DNA of 64,000 nt, from contig OY755244.1 of NCBI GenBank assembly GCA_963576725.1, forward strand, positions 32,337,876-32,401,875, given 5' to 3'. Numbering within the stretch: the first letter of the stretch is position 1; each line of letters opens with the position of its first letter. A program made the translations under genes and the position numbers. Source of the DNA: Azorinus chamasolen. Lineage: Eukaryota > Mollusca > Bivalvia > Cardiida > Solecurtidae. A model generated the notes under the pieces. It had not been told where the DNA came from and searched no databases. It saw only the letters and a program-made list of their open reading frames with translations. Of the stretch, positions 60,101 through 64,000 are shown one piece after another.

Positions 60101-63036
60101 CACAACCAGTCCCTGCCGGTCATTGTATTATTAATATGCGAGGTCTGATCGATAAGTCTTGAGATTTGCATTGAAGGAGTCAAGCAGGGATGTTCATTTT
60201 CAGCATTATTATTCCTTGACTATACAAGGCTATGTAACCAACAACAGCCCGAGTCATTTGGTATCGTTTATGCCAAAGTGCTAACACTTCAATGTAAACA
60301 GGGCAAGTGTCTTTTGCTAAAGACACAATTGCTGAAGAAGCGGCGATTCAATATTTGCATAAAAGGGGATCTAGCACATAAGGCTATTTATGCTGATTTG
60401 GTAGCAATACTGTGAAAGAATGTCCACAATATGCTATATCAAAAAGGTGGATGATAGCAGGTAAGCCGCGAGGATGACCTCGTCATGGAGGACCTGTTAC
60501 TGTGGCAAAAAATCATCAAGTCCATACTATGGTTAAGGGTGACAGCTGCTTTACAGAGATATACATAGTACAGTGGGGATTGCTCAGGATAGGATAGATT
60601 TCACTCCATTCTAGAGATCTGTGCTGTGTATCCATACTTCTGACAATTGATCAGACGCTCAAAAACTAAATATGTGGCGTATTAATCTAAAAGTACATGT
60701 TAGAGTCATGCAGGAAACACCGCATACAAAACACACAACCACCCAAACAGCACCACACCGACAAACAGCAAATATGCATGTATATAAATAACAAAAAGAG
60801 ACACACAAAGACAAAACAAACATACAATAGGGGGAGATAGAAGTACCGCCTTGGAACGGTCAGTGACAATAGCCACTGGGGGTTAAACTGGTTTAGGGGC
60901 GCCCAAACCTTTAAGTCCCGACATTTTTCTTCCGAGGTTTGTGACGATGTATTAAACATTGGTCAACCGTTTGACCCCAGAACCCAAAACAAAAGTCAAA
61001 ACAACGAAATCAACCGGGTTCACGCCCACAAAAAGGGAAAATACTGTTCTATTAGCTGGTTATGGTTGTGGTTTCGGTGTTGTCGTGATTATATTCTTAT
61101 GGTAGATAATCTCCCAAAGGGGCGGATAATCAACGGAGCATGGTATGTGTCCCTACTTAGGCAGAGGAAATATCACATTCTTGAAAGCTGCCATGGAAAA
61201 ATCAGTAACGTTGTTTTGTTTCACCGGGACAATGCTCAAGCCCACACGTATTTAGCTGCTAAGTCTGCAGTAAACAAATTTGGCTTTGAATGATTCAACG
61301 TTCTCTTACTCGCCTGATCTCGCTCTATCAGATCAAAGTTGAAAAAGAGCATTTCAAGGAAAGTACTCCTTTTCTACAAGATGATGACACTATACATACA
61401 GTGGATGACTCTTCAATGAGTTAAGAAAAGGATTTCGTTAAAGGGACATTGCGGTCCTTCAATACGTTAGTTAATGTGTATAGAGAAAGAGTACGTCCAA
61501 GAATAATACAACATGTCTTCCAAAAGTAAAATACACGTGAGGCTGACTATTCATCAATAAGTATATGAGGCGAAATATGTGAACAGAAATGACTGTCATA
61601 TTTAGCGATGGCTTAACCCATTCCTTCCTACTGACACATTTTGACGCCTCTGTTCATAAGAGCAAATGCTCTTTTTATCACAGTGGGTTCAAACGTATAA
61701 AATTATAAAATATACTTTTTTTCTAGTCAATGGTCCTTTACAGTAGATTTATTCAAATAGTCTGTGTCTGAAAATGTTGGAGCGCCAATTATTTGTACGT
61801 ATGGTGTTGATGTGGAGGGAATGAGTTGAACTTTCGCAAATCTATTGTCATTCATGTTTAAGATGTTTGTTTTTCAAGCTTCGACCCTGATCCAACTGTC
61901 CGGCACACGTTCTGGTGTTTGTTTTTCGGTGCTTTTATGCGAGGCAGTTCCTTCATATTCTATCAGAACTCGGTGCAGAGAATCAGCTCGACACCAACAA
62001 TAAAAGATGCTAAAAGGTAGGACATTGCATCACTTAAGCAGAGCATTAGATAAAGATGCGTACTGAAATATTAAAATCTCTACCACACCCTATGTTGTGA
62101 CCACACTTTATTTTTTTGGAAAAAAGTAGCAAGATAAAGTCACAAACAAGACGCAACAATTAAAAAACGTCGGTAGAAAATAAATGAGACAAACAATCAC
62201 ATTTCTGAAATCATACAATCGATGTGTTTTGTCTGTTTTAGATTGGTGCTATGACCTTTTTTGTCACAGTGTCGTTATACATAAAAATAGCTAAAATGCA
62301 GAGTAACAGATAAATGTGCATACTCAGATTTATAATCGCCATTTCTCAAATTAACCCTATGTTCTGACCACTCTTTGTTCTTGAAAATGTTTTGATTTAC
62401 GCATCTTATCTGGACCTCTGTAGAAGGGATCATTTGGTGTGTACTACATAGTCTTATCCCAGCTCCGCCTTGTATTGTGTAGGGTAACACTGTACGTCGC
62501 TCCAGGGATGATAATAACAATGCTACTCGCAGGGATTGAAGGAATCATTGTTTATGCATATTACGATTTTAAACGGTGCGACCCACTCACGTCAAAACAG
62601 ATCAGCAACCCTAACCAGGTATTTAGATCAGCTTCCATATTCTGACTGCATCTTAACTTTGTGAATCTACCACATAGTGATTAATTTATGTTTCATATTT
62701 GACATAGGCAACAAACGCGGTATCCTGCCCGTCCGAGCATATATATGAATCATTGACAATGTCTGGTATATAAGTTGTAGAGGAGAACATACAATTTAAT
62801 GTTTGTCATTCATCTACACTCATATTCCTGACAAAAAATCGTTTTATTTAATGTACAAATAGATTTTGAAGAATTTTACGTTTCAGCAGATAACTGTATA
62901 ATTATTTTTTTCTAAAATTGATTCTAATTTATTACATTCTTTCACAGATTGTCCCGTTTATGGTTATGGACCTTTTTCAAAATTTAAATGGAATGACAGG
63001 ACTCTTTATGGCGTCCCTTTTCAGTGCTTCACTGAG
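47905..63036 (+). CDS. SLC5A8-like: SLC5-family sodium-coupled solute transporter, 5' half (nine legible exons, gene runs off the window)
   Basis: Encodes the N-terminal half of a sodium:solute symporter of the SMCT/SMVT group (SLC5A5/6/8/12), a plasma-membrane protein that takes up organic anions such as monocarboxylates or vitamins with Na+. Exons join in frame to about 303 codons plus two bases; family members are about 600 residues. Landmarks in order are TM1 (about residues 11-31), TM2 with LPLAISLLVTNESSIFILG, the GAPAEVYVYG motif, ITSSYEYLELRF, and the family signature GGLKAVIWTDVFQ (residues 178-190). Later come IVYAYY/CDPL and GLFMASLFSASL. A conserved block of roughly 50-70 residues between exons 7 and 8 (LDPDP...HTFW to VQR in relatives) was not found. 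The start ATG at 47,905 is the first in frame and has A at -3. Which substrate subtype it is cannot be decided. Confidence 0.9.
48297..48360. repeat. Hairpin repeat, CAAACAGTTTGGATCC family
   Basis: Degenerate member in intron 1: AACAGTTTTGATCCGCATG ... CATCAGGACCGAACTGTT. The clearest copy is 52,258-52,323; others lie at 49,976-50,040, 52,979-53,044 and half of one at 47,488. Confidence 0.65.
48547..48666 (+). CDS. SLC5A8-like: SLC5-like exon 2
   Basis: 40 codons in phase 0, acceptor TTCCAG, donor GTACAC. Translation opens VYVYGLQSMVEVFG and ends LHPLRITSSYE; it covers TM3, whose core is FSLAVVITTFVFVPV. Intron 1 is 420 bp and contains a hairpin repeat (48,297-48,360). Confidence 0.93.
48714..48900. 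mobile_element. TTAA-type MITE in intron 2
   Basis: Starts TTAACCCATTTCCTCC about 47 bp after the exon 2 donor. Contains GATAAAAAGAGCATTTGCTCC as in the 39,355 and 49,660 copies. Its right end is blurred near 48,900. Confidence 0.6.
49392..49460 (+). CDS. SLC5A8-like: SLC5-like exon 3
   Basis: 23 codons in phase 0, acceptor CATTCAG, donor GTAAGT. Translation YLELRFKSRAVRTLG... completes the YEYLELRF motif begun in exon 2 and starts TM4. Confidence 0.93.
49660..49905. mobile_element. TTAA-type MITE with perfect hairpin core, intron 3
   Basis: Right end GGAATGGGTTAA. Core AGAGCATTTGCTCC/GGAGCAAATGCTC is a perfect inverted repeat at 49,749-49,779, flanked by ATTGTGATAAA and TTTATCACTAT arms. 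The left end is degenerate. Confidence 0.7.
49976..50040. repeat. Hairpin repeat, CAAACAGTTTGGATCC family
   Basis: Member in intron 3: CAAACAGTTCGGATCCTGATG ... GTATGGATCCAAAT, with a diverged centre. Confidence 0.65.
50205..50445. repeat. 21-23-bp minisatellite, about 11 units
   Basis: Units of the form CGATTGGTTCCCCGAGGTGTA repeat with small length changes from just after an ordinary intronic stretch up to the CCGATTTGTCCCGAATG end. It lies in intron 3. Both strands are open in places, but composition explains that. Confidence 0.9.
50550..50792. mobile_element. TTAA-bounded MITE containing a hairpin core (50,691-50,760)
   Basis: Ends TTAACCCTTTACTCC and GAGTAAAGAGTTAA are inverted and begin or end with TTAA, as in piggyBac-type elements. 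The inner hairpin has arms AGCAAACAGAACAGACCCTG / TGGGTCTACTCTGTTTGC. Confidence 0.75.
51164..51485. mobile_element. Pogo/Tigger-like MITE with long terminal inverted repeats
   Basis: Left end ACAGTTGAACTTCGATAGC and right end GATATCGAAGTTCAACTGTA are inverted repeats, with CTCGAACT words continuing inward. The terminal CAGTTGAAC motif is of the pogo/Tigger kind. The centre holds a second palindrome at 51,318-51,362 (GAAAGCTCCTGCAGGAGCTT), probably a nested fold-back. Located in intron 3, about 50 bp before exon 4. Confidence 0.8.
51539..51590 (+). CDS. SLC5A8-like: SLC5-like exon 4
   Basis: 17 codons plus one base (phase 1 end). Acceptor CTTTCAG; donor GTTAGA is weaker than the others. Translation TVYNGIVLFGPAIALEG, the second half of TM4 and the following loop. 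A fold-back repeat starts about 26 bp after the donor. Confidence 0.9.
51617..51735. mobile_element. Fold-back family fragment, intron 4
   Basis: Shares GATAAATGTG(T/C)(G/A)TACTCA, CCTATGTTGTGACCAC and GCATCTTATCTGGACCTCT with copies at 56,534-56,690 and 62,300-62,440. Confidence 0.7.
51829..51855. repeat. Poly-G tract
   Basis: Twenty-six G with a single T. It lies directly before a SINE-like unit and is likely length-variable. Confidence 0.95.
51856..52030 (+). mobile_element. SINE-like unit, plus orientation
   Basis: Alignable with the reverse complement of 58,340-58,545: shared words GACTGAC, CTTAGCCCCTC, TCGGTGGTT/TCAGTGGTGA and TGTACAG. The B-box region is diverged here. Confidence 0.5.
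52258..52323. repeat. Near-perfect hairpin, CAAACAGTTTGGATCC family
   Basis: Arms CAAACAGTTTGGATCC / GGATCCAAACTGTTTG with inner GATGAGACGCCGAG / CTCGGCGTCTCATC. A single mismatch region lies in the stem. Intron 4. Confidence 0.9.
52557..52764. mobile_element. TA-flanked MITE, CAGTAAAACCTCTCTATAACG ends
   Basis: TACAGTAAAACCTCTC ... GAGAGGTTTTACTGTA form terminal inverted repeats with TA target duplication. The inner half folds as CAGAACGCTCC/GGAGCG(T)CCTG. The left half of an almost identical copy is at 63,894-64,000; a diverged member is at 54,784-54,995. Confidence 0.9.
53110..53600. repeat. About 267-bp tandem pair, also dispersed at 63.4 kb
   Basis: AACATCGAA...AATGA(T/C)CCC occurs at 53,296 and 53,563, and ATTCT...TCCTTCG...AGC at 53,132 and 53,399. 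A third copy, in the same orientation, lies at 63,440-63,715. Intron 4; no coding frame is conserved between copies. Confidence 0.7.
53815..54030. mobile_element. R1-family fragment
   Basis: Contains GAGTACCGCCTTGGAACGGTC and the surrounding A/C-rich stretch as in 60,700-60,910. Intron 4. Confidence 0.65.
54420..54600. repeat. About 40-45-bp minisatellite
   Basis: Four to five units built from CTAGTTACGA(T/C)CA and GTTAGAACGTACTA. Intron 4, ending about 100 bp before exon 5. Confidence 0.75.
54704..54771 (+). CDS. SLC5A8-like: SLC5-like exon 5
   Basis: Completes a valine codon split with exon 4, then reads KGFPQWGSILFVGLASVIY to TSL, ending phase 0 at GTAAGT. Covers TM5. A pogo-like MITE begins 12 bp after the donor. 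Confidence 0.93.
54784..54995. mobile_element. MITE 12 bp after the exon 5 donor
   Basis: CAGTAAAAACCTCTAAACCGG and CCGGTTTAGAGAGGTGTTACT are inverted ends; the centre folds as AGTCATGCAGAAAGCTC / GAGGTTTCTGCATGACT. Same superfamily as 52,557-52,764. Confidence 0.8.
55851..55920. repeat. Hairpin repeat, GATCAGACGG family
   Basis: Arms AGCAAACAGAGTAGGTCCTG / TGGCTCTACTCTGTTTTC around ATCAGACGGTTCCTGTAGG. Intron 5. Confidence 0.8.
55999..56210. mobile_element. TTAA-bounded MITE, intron 5
   Basis: TTAACCCTTTCCCT at the left and AGGGAAAGGGTTAA at the right are perfect inverted ends. It contains half of a GATCAG hairpin (56,034-56,070). It lies about 220 bp before exon 6. Confidence 0.85.
56433..56513 (+). 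CDS. SLC5A8-like: SLC5-like exon 6 (family signature)
   Basis: 27 codons in phase 0, acceptor ATTCCAG, donor GTAAAA. Begins GGLKAVIWTDVFQFVV, the best-conserved sodium:solute symporter motif, and runs through TM6. Confidence 0.95.
56534..56690. mobile_element. Fold-back family copy, intron 6
   Basis: Starts about 20 bp after the exon 6 donor. Contains CCAAACCCTATGTTGTGACC, TTAGAATTGTCTCGA and TTATCTGGACCTCTGTGG. Confidence 0.75.
57000..57180. mobile_element. tRNA-like SINE fragment
   Basis: The minus strand at 57,092-57,108 reads TAGCTCTGGTGGTAGAG, close to a tRNA A-box. The plus strand at 57,017 has GGTTCGATCC, a B-box-like word, in the opposite sense. The pieces do not assemble into one tRNA, so this is a rearranged SINE and not a tRNA gene. 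Confidence 0.4.
57321..57566. mobile_element. TTAA-bounded MITE with hairpin core (57,457-57,527)
   Basis: TTAACCCTTTCGGCGCC and GGCGGTGAAAGGGTTAA inverted ends. The core folds as ACGCCGCCTT/AAGGCGGCGT with outer arms ACAAATAGTG / CACTATTTGT. Intron 6. Confidence 0.85.
58340..58545 (-). mobile_element. tRNA-derived SINE, minus orientation
   Basis: On the minus strand, a tRNA-Leu/Ser-like A-box region (TGATCCAGCGGTTATGGC, plus coordinates 58,510-58,527) precedes a good B-box GGTTCGAATCA (58,464-58,474). Spacing is as in pol III promoters, followed by a unique body. Intron 6. Confidence 0.6.
58719..58792 (+). CDS. SLC5A8-like: SLC5-like exon 7
   Basis: 24 codons plus AA (phase 2 end), acceptor CACCAG, donor GTAAGT. 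Reads GTNQIGGVQKTWERAYDKG to VNLF, matching the extracellular loop after TM6 in SMVT/SMCT proteins. Relatives continue with an acidic DPDP-type segment that is not found in the next intron. Confidence 0.9.
58813..59018. mobile_element. MITE 20 bp after the exon 7 donor
   Basis: TCCATGCTTATAAAACTTTT ... AGCTTTATAAGCATTGAA inverted ends plus TTGATTGGTCAGAGTTGAG words. Same family as 63,052-63,228; the centre is replaced by unrelated sequence. Confidence 0.8.
59100..59960 (-). mobile_element. R1-family copies, minus orientation
   Basis: Two adjoining R1 pieces, reverse of 35,640-36,060. GTTTATTTACACTGTTTGTC occurs at about 59,271 and 59,427, each followed by a GCGATGGA/GAGATGGA stretch, and the unit ends in GTTTCCTGCATGACT near 59,928. 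Hydrophobic open frames here coincide with the repeat and are not considered genes. Confidence 0.65.
60700..60910 (+). mobile_element. R1-family insertion in mariner copy 2
   Basis: GAGTCATGCAGGAAACACC to GTTTAGGGGCGCCC, absent from the equivalent place in copy 1. Confidence 0.7.
61066..61345 (+). pseudogene. Mariner transposase C-terminal remnant, copy 2
   Basis: A 75-codon frame contains VDNLPKGRIING and VLFHRDNAQAHT, matching the region around the second catalytic aspartate of D34D mariner transposases. After a one-base frameshift at about 61,291 it continues YSPDLALSD, the third catalytic region. The stop and frameshift make it inactive. Confidence 0.8.
62300..62440. mobile_element. Fold-back family fragment before exon 8
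   Basis: Contains CAGATAAATGTGCATACTCAG, CCCTATGTTCTGACCACTC and GCATCTTATCTGGACCTCTG. It ends about 45 bp before exon 8. Confidence 0.7.
62483..62618 (+). CDS. SLC5A8-like: SLC5-like exon 8 (as numbered here)
   Basis: One base plus 45 codons, acceptor TTGTGTAG, donor GTATTT, ending phase 0. Reads VTLYVAPGMIITMLLAGIEG, then IIVYAYYDFKRCDPL and ISNPNQ; this is the TM8 region and following loop of the family. Its entry phase matches exon 7 exactly (AA + G), so direct joining would be in frame but short of the family by about 50-70 residues. Confidence 0.88.
62948..63036 (+). CDS. SLC5A8-like: SLC5-like exon 9 (last in window)
   Basis: 29 codons plus AG (phase 2 end), acceptor TTCACAG, donor GTAAGC. 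Reads IVPFMVMDLFQNLNGMTGLF then MASLFSASL, the conserved segment leading into the family's SLSTxSS motif, whose serine codon is split here. The rest of the gene lies beyond 64,000. Confidence 0.93.
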
Positions 63037-63051
63037 GTAAGCAACAGACCT

Positions 63052-63228
63052 GGGTCCATGCTTATAAAGCTTTAGTTGAGTCTGAGTTTTGTTCTCAAGC
63101 TTTTGATTGGTCAGATTTGAGTTCTCAAGCTTTTGATTGGTCAGATTTGAGCCAAAGGCTCAAATCTGACCAATCAAAAACTTGAGAACGATCTCGGACT
63201 CAACTAAAAGTTTTATAAGCATGGACCC
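63052..63228. mobile_element. MITE 15 bp after the exon 9 donor
   Basis: GGGTCCATGCTTATAAAGC ... TTTTATAAGCATGGACCC are inverted ends with perfect inner arms TGATTGGTCAGATTTGAGCC / GGCTCAAATCTGACCAATCA. One arm contains a 35-bp tandem duplication (63,091 and 63,121). Confidence 0.9.
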
Positions 63229-63439
63229 TGAAATTATTGCAAAAGAACCACTTATATTTCAGCTAAAACGATGTTTCATGAACAACTGTTGTTCTTTTTT
63301 CAATTATGGTCTTTGAAAGATAGATTTAAAGTAAAAGTGAAAAACAGAGCCCAATAACAACAGAGGAATAAATGCAGTTTCCATATTGCAATGCATACAA
63401 ATTATTACAAATGTTTTTGTGGTTTTGCAGATTTAACAT

Positions 63440-63715
63440 TTTTCCGTATAAATATTCATAACTAAAAGCACTGAAATCCATGATCCCGAAGAAACCAGAA
63501 CATATAACAACACTGAGAATGAAGAACAGGGTGATATTTTACAGTATCCACACATGTACTTGACACCTCCCGTTGTGAAATACATACGTTCTGAATGTAG
63601 GAGATCCTTCAAAAGCAAAAGTAGCAATGAAAAACGAGAAAATTGCATTCTCGGTTTTATGGAGTCTGTTTATTAAACGTGCAATAATACTCACATCCCC
63701 AGCACCGGCGACGAC
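63440..63715. repeat. Dispersed copy of the 267-bp unit
   Basis: Shares AACACTGAGAAT, GTTGTGAA(A/G)TACATAC and AAAGCAAA words with 53,110-53,600, in the same orientation. Confidence 0.65.
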
Positions 63716-63727
63716 TTTTGGTACCTT

Positions 63728-63808
63728 TGCAAACAGAGTAGACCCAGATCAGACGGTTCCTGTAAGAGCAATCTAGCCAGAGACTGTTATGTTTGCCTAA
63801 GGAATTAC
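63728..63808. repeat. Hairpin repeat, GATCAGACGG family
   Basis: GCAAACAGAGTAGACCCAG with ATCAGACGGTTCCTGTAAG. The right arm has diverged (GACTGTTATGTTTGCC). Confidence 0.65.
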
Positions 63809-63893
63809 TTGTTTATACATCTGATTTTATAGTTTCTGCCATGACAAAAATTAACATTCTGTAAACATTAAGCTGTTTACATGTAATATGCAT

Positions 63894-64000
63894 ATACAGT
63901 AAAACCTCTCTATAACGACCACTTAATTATGTTAGTTAGTTGGCATTTAGGATAGGTGGTTGCTCAAAGCAAGGTGAAAGTATAACAGAACGCTCCTATA
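63894..64000. mobile_element. MITE truncated by the window edge
   Basis: TACAGTAAAACCTCTCTATAA start and CAGAACGCTCCTATA at the edge. This is the left half of the same element as 52,557-52,764. Confidence 0.9.

Larger units (their letters stand above)
60135..62108 (+). mobile_element. Mariner-bearing duplicated segment, copy 2, in SLC5 intron 7
   Basis: Collinear with 35,023-39,895 once the insertions in that copy are removed. It comprises the mariner left end (ATGCGAGGTCTGATCGATAAG), helix-turn-helix region, catalytic remnant, a TTAA MITE (61,614) and about 300 bp of further flank. It has its own R1 insertion at 60,700-60,910. It lies in the 3.7-kb intron where the SLC5 family segment is missing. 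Confidence 0.8.

Noticed and set aside
62232..62290. Candidate missing SLC5 exon after a TCTGTTTTAG acceptor
   Set aside because: The open reading is short, has no acidic DPDP or VQR motif and does not resemble the family segment.

Overview
The window is eukaryotic and holds one recognisable host gene, a very large satellite array and a dense layer of non-autonomous mobile elements. The gene has short exons with consensus GT/AG boundaries and introns of 0.3-3.7 kb. The flanks are AT-rich, and the repeat style (microsatellite-linked elements, fold-back MITEs, tRNA-like SINEs, mariner relics) matches a bivalve mollusc, possibly a heterodont such as a dreissenid. That species guess is inference; no database was searched.

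Layout. 1-6,490: no firm gene. It holds several short tandem repeats (145-bp units at the left edge, about 178-bp units at 4.9-5.3 kb), a perfect hairpin at 3,281-3,346, and one weak candidate exon at 6,110-6,187 behind a GC-richer, promoter-like patch. 6,490-35,022: a GC-rich satellite array of about 28.5 kb in three consecutive domains. Domain I is a 310-bp higher-order dimer of about 165 + 145 bp, domain II a 156-bp monomer and domain III a 146-bp monomer. A 200-N assembly gap lies at 17,871-18,070. 35,023-45,900: nested mobile elements, comprising a broken mariner copy with three insertions starting exactly where the satellite stops, a tandemly duplicated relic of an LTR-retrotransposon gag/protease region on the minus strand, and elements with internal about 160-bp repeats. 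45,900-47,830: mostly unremarkable AT-rich DNA with small MITEs.

47,905-63,036 and beyond the right edge: the 5' half of a plus-strand gene for a sodium:solute symporter of family SLC5 (SMCT/SMVT-like, plasma-membrane Na+-coupled organic anion uptake). Nine exons are legible and encode about 303 residues. Splice phases agree at all seven gap-free junctions and also across the 3.7-kb intron at 58,793-62,482, where a conserved segment of the family appears to be missing. That intron carries a second mariner-bearing segment, paralogous to the one beside the satellite. Five of the nine legible donor sites have a MITE beginning 12-26 bp downstream.

The points most worth a second look are the three-domain satellite and its CENP-B-box-like variant monomers, perfect palindromic nuclear-receptor-type sites in the 145-bp repeat at the left edge, the missing SLC5 segment at a transposon-filled intron, and the MITE-next-to-donor pattern.
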